Source of the DNA: Candidatus Saccharimonadota bacterium
GTDB lineage: Bacteria > Patescibacteriota > Saccharimonadia > Saccharimonadales > UBA4665
Length of the DNA stretch: 49,925 nt
Assembly (NCBI GenBank): GCA_028286405.1
Contig: JAQBRP010000003.1
Span: 1 to 49,925 of the forward strand
Direction: 5' to 3'
The notes beneath the pieces are model-generated. The model was not told the DNA's origin, did no database searches, and saw only the letters and a program-made list of their open reading frames with translations. The translations under genes were made by a program, and so were the position numbers. Positions 7,786 through 17,590 of the stretch are shown in pieces (positions within the stretch are counted from its first letter, which is position 1; the number at the start of each line of letters is the position of its first letter).

Positions 7786-8752
7786 TATGCACCTGGTTAA
7801 TTTAAATGGCAAACTAGAATCGGAATCAATCCGGAAGGGCTTTGGCCGTGGGCTTAAAAAAGCCGGCGAACTCGACGCCAATGTGGTTGCCGCTTGTGCC
7901 GACCTAACTGATTCCACCCAAATGAGTCTGTTCAAGGCGGCGTTCCCAGAGCGGTTTATTGAAGTTGGCGTGGCCGAGCAAAACTTGGTGACGGTTGGAG
8001 CCGGGCTGGCGGCAGTCGGCAAAATTCCATTTGTATCTAGTTACGCAGCCTTTAGCCCTGGACGCAACTGGGAACAAATCCGCACGACCATTTGCTTGAA
8101 CGATCGGCCAGTGAAAATTGTTGGCTCACACGCTGGGCTTTCGGTAGGCCCCGACGGCGCCACGCACCAAATGCTGGAAGACATTGCCCTGATGCGCGTG
8201 CTTCCGAATATGGTGGTGATTGTACCTTGCGATGCCGTGGAGGCCGAAAAGGCCACGCTGGCTATGGCCAAGGACGCTCGACCAAATTACTTGCGGCTGG
8301 CTCGCGAGGCCACCCCAATTATAACGACCGATAAAACACCATTTGAAATCGGCAAGGCCTACGTCCTAGAGGCTGGAGCCGATGTAACATTGATCGCCAC
8401 CGGTACTATGACTTACCAAGCCTTGAAAGCCGCCGAGCTGCTGTTCAAAGATGGCATTGAAGCCGAGGTAGTGCATGTGCCAACTATTAAGCCGCTCGAT
8501 GCCGAAACGATTCTGAAAAGTGTACGTAAAACCGGCGCCGTAGTAACCGTTGAAGAAGGCCAAATTATCGGGGGCTTAGGCGGTGCGATCGCCGAACTGC
8601 TCGCCGAGCAGCTACCTACGCCAATGCAACGGGTTGGCATGCAAGACCACTTTGGCGAATCCGGCGCACCCGATGAACTGTTGACCCATTTTGGCCTCGA
8701 TGCCAAGCATATCCGCCTCGCCGCTCACCATGTAACCGATAGGAAGAAATAA
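7778..8752 (+). CDS. tktB: Transketolase, C-terminal (pyrimidine-binding and C-terminal domain) subunit
   Basis: Second half of the split transketolase (324 aa). The pyrimidine-binding domain includes the catalytic-glutamate region FIEVGVAEQNLVTVGAGLAAVGK and SSYAAFSPGRNWEQIR. The C-terminal transketolase domain follows (VEEGQIIGGLGGAIAELL, then HFGESGAPDELLTHFGLD). It completes the active site at the interface with the upstream subunit. Its start lies inside the end of tktA, and fba follows after 1 bp, so the operon is tightly coupled. A related DXS-like role is unlikely given the context. Confidence 0.95.
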   Translation: MSNMHLVNLNGKLESESIRKGFGRGLKKAGELDANVVAACADLTDSTQMSLFKAAFPERFIEVGVAEQNLVTVGAGLAAVGKIPFVSSYAAFSPGRNWEQIRTTICLNDRPVKIVGSHAGLSVGPDGATHQMLEDIALMRVLPNMVVIVPCDAVEAEKATLAMAKDARPNYLRLAREATPIITTDKTPFEIGKAYVLEAGADVTLIATGTMTYQALKAAELLFKDGIEAEVVHVPTIKPLDAETILKSVRKTGAVVTVEEGQIIGGLGGAIAELLAEQLPTPMQRVGMQDHFGESGAPDELLTHFGLDAKHIRLAAHHVTDRKK

Positions 8753-8753
8753 T

Positions 8754-9671
8754 ATGCCACTAACACTCCCCGAAATTCGCGATAACTGCGCCAAAGCTCG
8801 TCTGCGTATGCAACAAGCTCGCGACGAGCATTGGGCTTTCGGTGCTTTTAACCTCGACGATCAAGCCACGCTGAAAGCCGTCTGTCGAGCCGCTCAAAAA
8901 ATGAACGCCCCCGTGCTGGTCGAAGTTAGCCAAGGTGAAGTTGATGATATTGGCCTGTGGAATGTCCGTGACCTGGTCGACAATTACAAGCAGGAATACG
9001 GCATTGAAATATACATCAACCTGGACCACAGCCCCAGCGTGGAGGCGGCTAAAGACGGCATTGAAGCTGGCTTTGAGTTTATTCACATTGATGTGTCGCA
9101 AGCCAACCATGACGCCACCGACGAAGAGATTGTGGCTGCCACCAGGGAAGTTGTGGCCTACGCCCAGCTGACCGGCGCGCTGGTCGAAAGCGAGCCGCAT
9201 TACTTCGGTGGTAGCTCGAATGTGCACACCGAAACCATTGATTATGACGTCGTCAAACAAACGTTCAGTACGCCGGATGGTGCGCGGGCCTTCGTGGAAG
9301 CTACGGGCATCGATACTTTTGCGGCGGCCATTGGCAATCTGCACGGTAAATACCCGGTACCCAAAGTGCTTGATCTGGAATTACTGAAGCAAATCAGAGG
9401 GGCTATTAACTGCAATATTTCACTGCACGGTGGTAGCGGCACGCCGGGGCACTACTTTAGAGATGCCGTGGCGATTGGTGTGACCAAAGTAAACATTAAC
9501 TCCGATATGCGCTTTGCTTACCGTACGACACTCGAAAAAATCCTCAAAGAGCACCCCGACGAGTACGCCACCGCCAAGCTAATCAGCAAAGATGTGGTCG
9601 ACGCCGTACAAGCGGTAGTTGAGAGCAAGCTGGTAGATTTGAACTCCGCCGGTAAAGCCGTGGTAAACTAG
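8754..9671 (+). CDS. fba: Class II fructose-bisphosphate (ketose-bisphosphate) aldolase
   Basis: Zinc-dependent class II aldolase (305 aa) that cleaves or forms fructose-1,6-bisphosphate and related ketose bisphosphates. The catalytic Asp and first zinc His are in YINLDHSPS near residue 92, a Glu/His block is in VESEPHYFGG, the second zinc His is in GNLHGKYP, and the third is in SLHGGSGTP. NINSDMR forms the phosphate-binding strand. It belongs to the broad GatY/KbaY-like group, so substrate range cannot be fixed from sequence. Next to transketolase and PfkB it could also handle sedoheptulose-1,7-bisphosphate. Confidence 0.93.
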   Translation: MPLTLPEIRDNCAKARLRMQQARDEHWAFGAFNLDDQATLKAVCRAAQKMNAPVLVEVSQGEVDDIGLWNVRDLVDNYKQEYGIEIYINLDHSPSVEAAKDGIEAGFEFIHIDVSQANHDATDEEIVAATREVVAYAQLTGALVESEPHYFGGSSNVHTETIDYDVVKQTFSTPDGARAFVEATGIDTFAAAIGNLHGKYPVPKVLDLELLKQIRGAINCNISLHGGSGTPGHYFRDAVAIGVTKVNINSDMRFAYRTTLEKILKEHPDEYATAKLISKDVVDAVQAVVESKLVDLNSAGKAVVN

Positions 9672-9707
9672 AAGCATAAGCATTACAGATAAAGAAGGGG
9701 TGGGTCC

Positions 9708-10712
9708 GTGGCCGATAAACTAGACATACTTGCCGTTGGCGACATTGTTACCGATGCATTTATTAAGTTGTTCGACGACCAGGCACATGCCTACAGCAAC
9801 GAACACGGCAAGTGGCTGGCGATGCAGTTTGGCACTAAACTGCCGTTTGACCACACCGAAATTCTCGAAGGAGTAGGGAATGCCAGTAATGCCGCCGTAG
9901 CCTTTGCTCGACTTGGTCTAAACGCCGGCTTTGTGACCAACGTCGGTGACGACAAAGAGGGCCGCAGTATGATTCGGGCTCTACAAAAGCAACACGTCGA
10001 CACCCGTTTTGTACGCATTAACCCCGACAAAAAGAGCAATTATCACTACGTGCTGTGGTACAAAGAAGAACGCACCATTCTGATTAAACATGAAGAGTAC
10101 GACTACGACTGGCCACATCTGCGAAAAGCTGAAGTTCCGGAGTGGCTGTACTTCAGTTCGATCAGCGAGCATGCCGTGGATTATCATGATGAAGTCGCCG
10201 AGTGGCTTGATGCCCACCCCACGGTTAAGCTAGCCTGGCAGCCCGGTACGTTCCAGATGAAAGTTGGTACTGAACGTTTGCGTAAACTGTACGCTCGGGC
10301 CGAGGTAACTCTTTTAAATCGTGAAGAAGCCGTCTTTGTGACGGGCGGCGATTATCATAATCTGCATGATCTGCTAGATCGTATTCACGACCTGGGGGCT
10401 AAAATTGCCGTTATTACTGATGGCCCCAATGGTGCTTACGCCTCAGATGGCCACCAGCGCCTACAAATGCCGCTATACCCCGACCCAGCACCACCAAAAG
10501 AGCGCACCGGTGCCGGTGATGCCTTTGCCAGCACCTTTGTGGCCGCTCTCGCTAAAGGCAACACCATTGAAGGCGCATTGCAATGGGCACCGATTAATTC
10601 CATGAGCGTAGTACAACAAACGGGTGCTCAAGCCGGCCTATTGCACGAAAAAGAACTCGAAGAATTCCTGCGCAATTCACCCGACTGGTACCGCCCCTCA
10701 CCCATGAAATAG
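9708..10712 (+). CDS. PfkB-family carbohydrate kinase (candidate sugar-phosphate kinase)
   Basis: Ribokinase/PfkB-fold kinase (334 aa). The N-terminus LAVGDIVTDAF and the glycine pair in ILEGVGNASNAAVAFARLG form the substrate pocket. The C-terminal signature ERTGAGDAFASTFVAAL contains the catalytic Asp and anion hole. It starts with GTG preceded by a strong AAGGGGTGGG ribosome binding site, unlike the leaderless genes around it. Position directly after the class II aldolase suggests phosphorylation of fructose-6-phosphate or a related sugar phosphate, but PfkB specificity cannot be read from sequence and ribokinase or adenosine kinase activity remains possible. Confidence 0.88.
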   Translation: MADKLDILAVGDIVTDAFIKLFDDQAHAYSNEHGKWLAMQFGTKLPFDHTEILEGVGNASNAAVAFARLGLNAGFVTNVGDDKEGRSMIRALQKQHVDTRFVRINPDKKSNYHYVLWYKEERTILIKHEEYDYDWPHLRKAEVPEWLYFSSISEHAVDYHDEVAEWLDAHPTVKLAWQPGTFQMKVGTERLRKLYARAEVTLLNREEAVFVTGGDYHNLHDLLDRIHDLGAKIAVITDGPNGAYASDGHQRLQMPLYPDPAPPKERTGAGDAFASTFVAALAKGNTIEGALQWAPINSMSVVQQTGAQAGLLHEKELEEFLRNSPDWYRPSPMK

Positions 10713-10771
10713 CTATACTTATTAATTGACGCTTATGGTAATCTGTAAGGAGTAGAAAAGATACTAAAAAC

Positions 10772-12022
10772 ATGACTCGCATACTCTCTGAACTCCTCCA
10801 GGCCGACCAGCCTCATTTTCAGTTGCAGTTGCGTGCCCTAGAGCGAGCCAGCGGCCACAAAAACACCGACATTAAACTATCGGTCGAGGTAGTGCAAGCG
10901 GTAAAAGAGAAAATTCGCGACTTGGGTCTCGATAAAGATGACACCACCAGTGAAGAGCTGTACCACATGCTGCTACAGCGCGTCAGCCAGGATGATGTCC
11001 GTCTAGAGCGCGCTTTACGTACCCGAGCCGCCACCTATGTTTCAGCCGATGCCGATCTGATGGCTGGCATGGTTCACGCCCTCAAACAGGATGCCGATGT
11101 GGTGAAGTGCTTTGCCATAAAGTCGTCGGTCCTCAAGCGTAACTTAAAGAAACTTGCTCCCAAGCGGGTGCAAAAAGGACTCGGCTATCGTTCGCTGGAC
11201 GCTATGCTGCGTGCTGAATCGCCAGCCACCCTGGTTGGTGCGGCGCTGATTATTGAAAGCGCCGCTTGGCGCAAGAGCTGGATCGAAGCCTATAAGCAAC
11301 TGAGTCCAACCGACTTCGAAGAACACGCCTTACGGATCCTGTCGCCGACCACCCAGCGCTGGCAGTCATTAAGTCAAAAAATGGTACACAACCGAGCGCA
11401 CACGGTATTGGGCATGTCCGAACTGGGGGCGCTTATTCTACTGCCGCTGCCGCAAGATCGACCAGCCGGCATGGTTGTTGCCAGCTTGGCGTTGGCTCTC
11501 CATGAAATTAATAGCATTGCAGCCCATACCACCTACCTACGGGCGTCGCAGGTGCATGGTGATTTTGCTCATCGAGTGCAAGCAGTCGCTCGCGGCGGCG
11601 TGCAACTACAGACGCCCGTTTCGCAGCAGACCATGTCCTGGCAGCTAGTACAGCAATACTTTTCTCGCGTTAAAGCGGCCGTCAACGAAGATGTTTTTGG
11701 ACCATATGTGCAAGCGGCTGATTTTCAGTGGCGAAACGTCGAAGAGCGCCTGGCTGACATTTGTCCGAGTATGGAATTTTGGAAGCAAACTGACTACCTA
11801 AGCTTTTTACAGCAGGGTAAACGAGTGTCGATGAACGTGCTCGATACAGCTATTAATGCCTGTAACGCGCTCGCTTATGAGTACCGCGTATCGCAGCATG
11901 CCCAACAGGCCTTATGGCATGAGTTAACGCTACGCTACCTGGACCACGAGAGCTTGGAAGCGGCTGTTGCCGGCGTACTACAACCACAGCTCGCGCGCGA
12001 AACAGTTAGTAGTAACCAATAA
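10772..12022 (+). CDS. Conserved-looking hypothetical protein (416 aa), helical
   Basis: I do not recognise this family. It is a soluble, mostly helical-looking protein with no signal peptide or membrane segment. The N-terminal 110 residues are charged and amphipathic (ALERASGHKNTDIKLS..., VSQDDVRLERALRTRA), the middle carries VKCFAIKSSVLKRNLKKLAP, and the region around residues 225-260 is rich in Leu/Ala with two histidines (ALHEINSIAAHTTYL). It follows the PfkB gene by 59 bp. A GATACT box (10760-10765) sits 6 nt before the ATG; the AAGGAG at 10748 is too far upstream to act as a Shine-Dalgarno. Its position suggests a link to sugar-phosphate metabolism, without proof. Confidence 0.75.
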   Translation: MTRILSELLQADQPHFQLQLRALERASGHKNTDIKLSVEVVQAVKEKIRDLGLDKDDTTSEELYHMLLQRVSQDDVRLERALRTRAATYVSADADLMAGMVHALKQDADVVKCFAIKSSVLKRNLKKLAPKRVQKGLGYRSLDAMLRAESPATLVGAALIIESAAWRKSWIEAYKQLSPTDFEEHALRILSPTTQRWQSLSQKMVHNRAHTVLGMSELGALILLPLPQDRPAGMVVASLALALHEINSIAAHTTYLRASQVHGDFAHRVQAVARGGVQLQTPVSQQTMSWQLVQQYFSRVKAAVNEDVFGPYVQAADFQWRNVEERLADICPSMEFWKQTDYLSFLQQGKRVSMNVLDTAINACNALAYEYRVSQHAQQALWHELTLRYLDHESLEAAVAGVLQPQLARETVSSNQ

Positions 12023-12036
12023 TAAGAGGGGGTGGG

Positions 12037-12603
12037 ATGTATCAAATTGCCGTATCAGGTGCCGCCAAAGGCGAGAGCGTAGCAGAAGGAAAGGAGTTGG
12101 CCCTGGCTATGGGTGCCGCTATCGCCCAAGCTGGACACTCACTGCTGACTGGTGCCACCATCGGCCTGCCAAACTACGCCGCCGAAGGCTATAAGGCGGC
12201 TGGCGGCAAAATGAGTGTCGGCATTAGCCCAGCAGCCAGCAAGGTCGAACATGTTATGAAATACCGCTTGCCAACACTGGCCTACGACACCATCCTGTAC
12301 ACCGGTTTGCACTACATCGGTCGTGACACGCTGCTTATTACATCGAGTGATGCGGTCATTAGTATCGGCGGTCGGCTCGGCACATTGCACGAGTTCACCA
12401 TTGCGATGGAGTCAGATACGCCTATCGGCTTCCTGCAGGGTGCCGGCGGTATTAGCGATGAGATTCAGACCATTATGGCGCTTTCCAAACCAATGCGTAA
12501 CGCCGATGCGGTGCTGTTTAATGAATCGCCAGACGACCTGATTGCCGACCTAACCAAGCTGCTTGACATCGAGAATGCCAAGTACCGAACTCTTTATAAA
12601 TAA
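12037..12603 (+). CDS. SLOG/LOG-fold protein (TIGR00725-like nucleotide-binding family)
   Basis: 188-aa Rossmann-type protein of the SLOG superfamily, which includes lysine decarboxylase-like LOG proteins and nucleotide-sensing domains. It has an N-terminal IAVSGAA strand-loop, [18 protein letters not shown], and the signature [17 protein letters not shown], a variant of PGGxGTxxE. The ligand is probably a nucleotide or nucleotide-sugar phosphate, but no specific activity can be assigned. A strong Shine-Dalgarno (AGAGGGGGTGGG) is close to the ATG. It is 14 bp after the 416-aa unknown and likely co-transcribed with it. Confidence 0.8.
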   Translation: MYQIAVSGAAKGESVAEGKELALAMGAAIAQAGHSLLTGATIGLPNYAAEGYKAAGGKMSVGISPAASKVEHVMKYRLPTLAYDTILYTGLHYIGRDTLLITSSDAVISIGGRLGTLHEFTIAMESDTPIGFLQGAGGISDEIQTIMALSKPMRNADAVLFNESPDDLIADLTKLLDIENAKYRTLYK

Positions 12604-12655
12604 CCCTTGCCAATAGCTACTTCGTAGCCCTAGTACATCTTCGCTCGGCTCATAG

Positions 12656-12671
12656 TACAATAGTAAGAGTG
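12656..12671 (+). promoter_or_regulatory. -10 box directly upstream of uvrB
   Basis: TACAAT at 12656-12661 is followed by 7 nt and then the GTG start of uvrB. No Shine-Dalgarno is present. Transcription would begin at or next to the start codon. Confidence 0.5.
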
Positions 12672-14639
12672 ACTAAATTCAAGCTTAAGAGTGATTTTAT
12701 TCCTACGGGAGACCAGCCGGCAGCCATCAAGCAATTGACGGCTGGTATTAACGACGGCCTTCACCACCAGACATTGCTGGGCGTAACCGGCTCCGGCAAG
12801 ACATTTAGTATGGCTAACGTTATTCAAAATACCGGTAAGCCTACGCTGGTACTGAGCCATAACAAAACGCTAGCTGCGCAGCTGTACGGCGAATTCAAAA
12901 GATTCTTTCCCGATAACGCCGTCCATTATTTTGTGAGCTACTTTGATTACTACCAGCCAGAAGCCTACATTGCGCGCTCCGATACCTTTATTGAAAAAGA
13001 CAGCCAGATTAACGAAGAGATTGATCGACTGCGTCACGCGGCTACCGACGCGCTGCTGAGCCGCAAAGATGTGATTATTGTGGCTAGCGTCAGCTGTATT
13101 TATGGCATTGGCTCGGTTGAAGATTACGACGGCCTGTCGGTCAATGTGCAGCTCGGTGAGCGTCGGGTGCGCGACAAGCTACTGCGCCAGCTGACTGACA
13201 TTCAGTACCAGCGTAACGACATCGATTTTCACCGTGGCACCTTCCGGGTCCGCGGTGACGTGGTTGATGTCTACCCGGCAGGTGAAGAGCTAGCTTACCG
13301 TATCGAGTTCTTTGGTGACGAGATTGACCGCATTACCCAAATTGATCCATTGACCGGCGAGATTCTTAAAACGCTGGACGATCTCAAGATTTTTCCAAGC
13401 TCGCACTACGTGACACCAAAAGAGAAATTAAAGGTAGCTCTTGGCAAGATTGAGCTTGAGCTCGAACAGCGTCTGGCCTCATTTAAAAAAGAGGGCAAGC
13501 TACTCGAGGCGCAGCGACTAGAGCAGCGCACCCGTTTTGACCTAGAAATGCTCGAAGAAACCGGCTTCGTAAAAGGCATTGAGAACTACTCACGTTACTT
13601 AACCAACCGCGAACCGGGAGAACAACCCGCTACATTACTCGATTACTTTCCGGACGATTTTTTGATGATGGTTGACGAAAGTCACATGAGTATTCCGCAA
13701 GTTCGCGGCATGTACAATGGCGACCGGGCTCGCAAAGAGTCGCTCGTCGAGTATGGCTTCCGCTTGCCCAGCGCGCTCGATAACCGGCCGCTGACCTTCA
13801 CTGAATTTGAACGTCACCTCAACCAAACTATTTACGTATCGGCCACGCCGGCCGAATATGAACTGTCGCGTAGCCCCGAACCTGCCCAGCAGGTCATTCG
13901 GCCAACGGGCCTACTTGATCCGCCAATCGAGGTTCGACCAGTCGACGGACAGGTTGACGACTTGCTGGCGGAAATTCGCGACACAGTGAGTAAGCAGCAA
14001 CGCGTACTGGTAACCACCCTCACCAAGCGCATGAGTGAAGATCTGACCGATTATCTGCACGAATTGGGAATCAAAGTGGCCTACCTGCACAGTGATGTCG
14101 ATACGCTGGATCGCACCGACATTCTGCGCGATCTACGCTTGGGTGTATACGACGTGCTGGTAGGTATTAACCTGCTTCGTGAAGGCCTCGACCTGCCAGA
14201 AGTATCACTGGTAGCCATTTTGGACGCCGATAAAGAGGGCTTCTTACGCTCTGAGCAGGCCTTAATTCAGACGGTGGGTCGAGCCGCTCGTCATGTTGAG
14301 GGCCACGTTATTATGTACGCCGACCGTGTCACTAAAAGCATGCAGAAGACTATTGATGAAACCACGCGCCGCCGCAAGGTGCAAGAGGACTACAACACCG
14401 AGCACGGCATTACGCCAACCGGCATCAGCCGCGCCGTAGAAGCCGGTATGCGCCCTGATATGCCTGAAGAAGCCAAGCGCGCCAAGCTGGACCTCAAAAA
14501 GATTCCGAAAGACGAATACGGCTCACTAATTAGAGACTTGACTGGACAAATGGACTTGGCCGCCGCCAACCTGCAGTTCGAGCTGGCTGCCGAGCTGCGC
14601 GACTTGATTGACCAGATAAAACAGAAGGCTGCCGCTTAG
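12669..14639 (+). CDS. uvrB: UvrABC excision nuclease subunit B
   Basis: Damage-verification helicase of nucleotide excision repair (656 aa, full length). In order: [11 protein letters not shown], Walker [11 protein letters not shown] near residue 38, the beta-hairpin region [23 protein letters not shown]-like [11 protein letters not shown], helicase motifs [14 protein letters not shown] and [35 protein letters not shown], and the C-terminal UVR domain ([18 protein letters not shown]) that binds UvrC or UvrA. The start is GTG with a -10 box 7 nt upstream. The last 110 bp overlap the convergent 402-aa unknown. Confidence 0.98.
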   Translation: MTKFKLKSDFIPTGDQPAAIKQLTAGINDGLHHQTLLGVTGSGKTFSMANVIQNTGKPTLVLSHNKTLAAQLYGEFKRFFPDNAVHYFVSYFDYYQPEAYIARSDTFIEKDSQINEEIDRLRHAATDALLSRKDVIIVASVSCIYGIGSVEDYDGLSVNVQLGERRVRDKLLRQLTDIQYQRNDIDFHRGTFRVRGDVVDVYPAGEELAYRIEFFGDEIDRITQIDPLTGEILKTLDDLKIFPSSHYVTPKEKLKVALGKIELELEQRLASFKKEGKLLEAQRLEQRTRFDLEMLEETGFVKGIENYSRYLTNREPGEQPATLLDYFPDDFLMMVDESHMSIPQVRGMYNGDRARKESLVEYGFRLPSALDNRPLTFTEFERHLNQTIYVSATPAEYELSRSPEPAQQVIRPTGLLDPPIEVRPVDGQVDDLLAEIRDTVSKQQRVLVTTLTKRMSEDLTDYLHELGIKVAYLHSDVDTLDRTDILRDLRLGVYDVLVGINLLREGLDLPEVSLVAILDADKEGFLRSEQALIQTVGRAARHVEGHVIMYADRVTKSMQKTIDETTRRRKVQEDYNTEHGITPTGISRAVEAGMRPDMPEEAKRAKLDLKKIPKDEYGSLIRDLTGQMDLAAANLQFELAAELRDLIDQIKQKAAA

Positions 14640-15738
14640 CCACCTCGGCTACGATATGCGCGGCATCCAGCTCATCGGGCGTGAGCACGGTTTTAAGTAA
14701 TTCTTGTGTTAAATCAACGCGGTCAATGGTGCCGCCTTGTACGTTTCTTTCAAGTATTGATAGGTGCGTTCCATCTTGCCAATAGGTATAAACGCCCGTA
14801 AAGGGTGCAAGACGGCGCTCCCAGTCCTGGCCATGGTTGTAGGGGCTACCGTTGAAGAAGCCAACAGCAGTTCGGCTGCTGTTTGGTATATGATCCACGA
14901 ACCCACCGCCTTTACCGGCGAACAGCGCAAAACCGGTGGCTACCTGGTGGATGAGGAAGCCGGGCCACAAGCTAACCGTGCGGGCCATGCGAAGCTTCTC
15001 GGCGTTACTGTACTCAGCGGTCGCCGCAACCAGATTTTTTGGTTCTTTTACGCCAAAGTAATGCATAACTTCCTTTAGTTCCTTGGGTCTGAGCATGCGC
15101 GGGCGGACGCCGTGTTCAAGACAGGGGTCTGTTATGTCGCTGTACACCACCTCCCGCCTGAAACGAGGAGCGTAGGCTTGGACGGCGAAATTGGTGATGG
15201 CCGCCTTGGAGTCGCCGGTCTCTATGATTTCCTTGGGCGCGGCGACCTCTAACTCGTCAATATCGTCTAGGATAACGTGGTGGGCGTAGGAATCGTAGGC
15301 CAGCATGTCGTTGTCACCAACCAGTGCATCTGCCAAATTCAGTGTGGCGCTCACGATGTCGGTCTGCCGCGAACTAACGCGTACGCCGCTTGATCCACGA
15401 CGGGCGTGTTCTTCATCAATCATGTCGTAGGTGCCATCAAGGGTGGTGCACCATGGCAGGCGGTGGGAGAGTAGTATATCGTACGATTGGCTTTCGGCCA
15501 GCGTTACGCGGCCAGTGTATTTTGTAACAACCCTGTTGCTATCGATCATTCGATAGTGGCGGTCAATGTGGACACCACCGTCAAATGGTCGAGGCTTATC
15601 AACGCGGATGTCGTCGATGGAAATATCGTGGTCGGGGAGGGTTGAAGCAGTGCTTCGTTCAACCTGTTCAGGCGAAGGCAAGCTGTTAATCATCCCGGGT
15701 AAGCGGGTGACGCTAGCAAGCTGTTCGGCGGGGCTCAT
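14530..15738 (-). CDS. Hypothetical protein (402 aa) overlapping the uvrB 3' end
   Basis: I do not recognise this protein. It is soluble and acidic in the N-terminal half, with motifs such as [29 protein letters not shown] and [17 protein letters not shown]. The last about 36 residues are Arg/Ser/Pro-rich and lie antisense to the uvrB UVR domain. The track starts at 15795, but TTTACA (15789-15784) and TATGAT (15766-15761) form a 17-bp-spaced promoter inside that extension, and an AAAGGA box precedes the ATG at 15738, so the protein should begin MSPAEQL. The sequence context suggests a real gene with a poorly conserved C-terminus. Confidence 0.7.
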   Translation of the reverse strand: MSPAEQLASVTRLPGMINSLPSPEQVERSTASTLPDHDISIDDIRVDKPRPFDGGVHIDRHYRMIDSNRVVTKYTGRVTLAESQSYDILLSHRLPWCTTLDGTYDMIDEEHARRGSSGVRVSSRQTDIVSATLNLADALVGDNDMLAYDSYAHHVILDDIDELEVAAPKEIIETGDSKAAITNFAVQAYAPRFRREVVYSDITDPCLEHGVRPRMLRPKELKEVMHYFGVKEPKNLVAATAEYSNAEKLRMARTVSLWPGFLIHQVATGFALFAGKGGGFVDHIPNSSRTAVGFFNGSPYNHGQDWERRLAPFTGVYTYWQDGTHLSILERNVQGGTIDRVDLTQELLKTVLTPDELDAAHIVAEVAKRQPSVLSGQSSRAARQPARTAGWRRPSPFVQSSL

Positions 15739-15863
15739 CGTATTTGTTTCCTTTGTGCTCATCATATGCTTCGTGCTTATGGTTGTAAAGCACATTTTGG
15801 CAAGCGGAAATTAACAGGGGAAATTGGTGCAATTTATGCAGTAATTCTGCTATATTAATAGGA

Positions 15864-16157
15864 ATGGCCGACTTATCTCGTGATGATGTAGTAAAGCTTG
15901 CGGCTTTGGCTCGACTGGAACTTAGCGAAGAAGAGATCGCTGAGTACAGTCAGGAGCTAACCGCTATCTTGCACTACGTAGAGCAACTGCAAAACGTTGA
16001 CGTTGCTGGTTTGCAGCCGACTAACCAAGTTACCGGTCTGACAAATGTCATGCGTGACGACGAAGTCCAGGACTATGGCTACGATGCTAAAGACTTGCTC
16101 AAAAATGTGCCGACAGTCGAAAACGACCAAATCAAAGTCAAAAGGATGATTGGATAA
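15864..16157 (+). CDS. gatC: Asp/Glu-tRNA amidotransferase subunit C
   Basis: Small GatC subunit (97 aa) that stabilises GatA on GatB in the enzyme that amidates Glu-tRNA(Gln) and Asp-tRNA(Asn). Family features are the N-terminal VVKLAALARLELSEEEIAEY and the motif TNQVTGLTNVMRDDE. The -10 box TATATT (15851-15856) is 7 nt from the ATG, so the operon is probably leaderless. Its stop codon overlaps the gatA start by 1 bp. It is the first gene of gatC-gatA-orf139-gatB. Confidence 0.95.
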   Translation: MADLSRDDVVKLAALARLELSEEEIAEYSQELTAILHYVEQLQNVDVAGLQPTNQVTGLTNVMRDDEVQDYGYDAKDLLKNVPTVENDQIKVKRMIG

Positions 16158-17590
16158 TGCCTGTCCTGGCGTGGCAGCCAATTGCCGCTATTGCTCGTGG
16201 CGTCCAAGACGGCTCATTAAAAGCCGCCGATTTAGTGGCGCAAGCGCTAGCGGCAATTGATGGCCAGAGTGACTTTGCAGCGATCATTGCCACCACCCCG
16301 GGCCGGGCCAGCCAGCGGGCGGCCGAGATTGATGTACGAGTGGCGAAGGGTGAGCAGGTTGGTCGTTTAGCCGGCGTGCCGTTTATTGCTAAAGATAACT
16401 TCTTGGTTTTTGGTGCCGAAACCACCGCAGCCAGTAACATTCTGCGCGGTTTTACCGCGCCCTACCTGGCAACAGCTATCGAAAAGCTAGAGGCCGAAGG
16501 AGCTATTTGTGTAGCCAAGGCAAACCTCGACGCCTTTGCCCACGGTTCTTCCACCGAAAACAGCGACTTTATGACAACCAAAAACCCCCACGACCCCACC
16601 CGGGTGCCTGGTGGCTCGTCTGGCGGCTCGGCAGCGGCCGTCATGCTTAACATGGCACCGTTTGCACTCGGTACCGACACCGGTGGTTCCATCCGCTTGC
16701 CAGCTAGCTTTACCGGTGCCGTCGGCTACAAGCCAACCTATGGCTTGGTTTCGCGCAGTGGCATAGTGGCTATGGCCAGCAGCACTGACGTGGTTGGGCC
16801 GCTAACCCGCACTGTAGCCGATGCAGCGCTGGTACTCGATGTTATGGCTGGCCAAGATTCGCTCGATAGCACCACCATTGCTCGCGACGCCGAGGGTTAT
16901 GTGCTCGACGAAGCTACTGACGTACGGGGTAAAAAGATCGGCGTGGTAGCAGAATACATGGGCGAAGGGCTACAGCCAGGCGTAAAAACCCAAATCGATG
17001 AGGCTATTGCTAAGCTCAAACAAGCGGGTGCCGAAGTTATCGATGTTAGTATGCCCACACTACCGCTTGCCTTGGCCGTGTATTATGTACTCTGTCCGGC
17101 CGAAGTCAGCAGTAATCTGAGCCGCTACGACGGGCAGCGCTATGGCTTCACCGCCAAAGAAGCTAAAACGCTGGATGAAAGCATTAAACAGTCACGCTCC
17201 CAAGGCTTTGGCAAAGAAGCTAAACGCCGGATTATGATCGGCACCTACGTGCTCAGTAGCGGCTACTACGACGCTTACTACAAGCGGGCCCAAACAGTCC
17301 GTACTAAACTTATTAATGAATTTGCCGAAGCCTTCGAAAAAGTCGACTTCCTGCTGGGCCCAACCTCGCCAACCGTGGCTTTTAAAATTGGTGAGAATAC
17401 CAGTGACCCGCTGCAGATGTACCTGACCGATATCATGACCGTAGCGTCCAACCTTACTGGTAATCCAGCCATCAGCATTCCGGCGGGAACCAGCGAAGGC
17501 TTGCCAGTCGGCCTGCAGTTAATTGGTGCCCAAAAAGCTGATAAACAATTATTACAAATCGCCCAGGCGACGGAAGGAATTCTAGGATGA
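16157..17590 (+). CDS. gatA: Asp/Glu-tRNA amidotransferase subunit A
   Basis: Amidase-signature subunit (477 aa) that releases ammonia from glutamine and channels it to GatB. The Ser-cisSer-Lys triad is visible: Lys in PFIAKDNF near residue 78, the cis-Ser in GGSSGGSAAAV, and the nucleophile in GTDTGGSIRLPAS near residue 178. The glycine-rich amidase signature is intact and the length is usual. It overlaps the next ORF by 4 bp (ATGA). Confidence 0.97.
   Translation: MPVLAWQPIAAIARGVQDGSLKAADLVAQALAAIDGQSDFAAIIATTPGRASQRAAEIDVRVAKGEQVGRLAGVPFIAKDNFLVFGAETTAASNILRGFTAPYLATAIEKLEAEGAICVAKANLDAFAHGSSTENSDFMTTKNPHDPTRVPGGSSGGSAAAVMLNMAPFALGTDTGGSIRLPASFTGAVGYKPTYGLVSRSGIVAMASSTDVVGPLTRTVADAALVLDVMAGQDSLDSTTIARDAEGYVLDEATDVRGKKIGVVAEYMGEGLQPGVKTQIDEAIAKLKQAGAEVIDVSMPTLPLALAVYYVLCPAEVSSNLSRYDGQRYGFTAKEAKTLDESIKQSRSQGFGKEAKRRIMIGTYVLSSGYYDAYYKRAQTVRTKLINEFAEAFEKVDFLLGPTSPTVAFKIGENTSDPLQMYLTDIMTVASNLTGNPAISIPAGTSEGLPVGLQLIGAQKADKQLLQIAQATEGILG

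Noticed and set aside
8760-9344. 194-aa minus-strand ORF opposite fba
   Set aside because: Shadow of the aldolase, whose catalytic motifs are intact.
14764-15078. 104-aa plus-strand ORF within the 402-aa unknown
   Set aside because: The minus-strand frame has a promoter and ribosome binding site at its start; this frame has neither.
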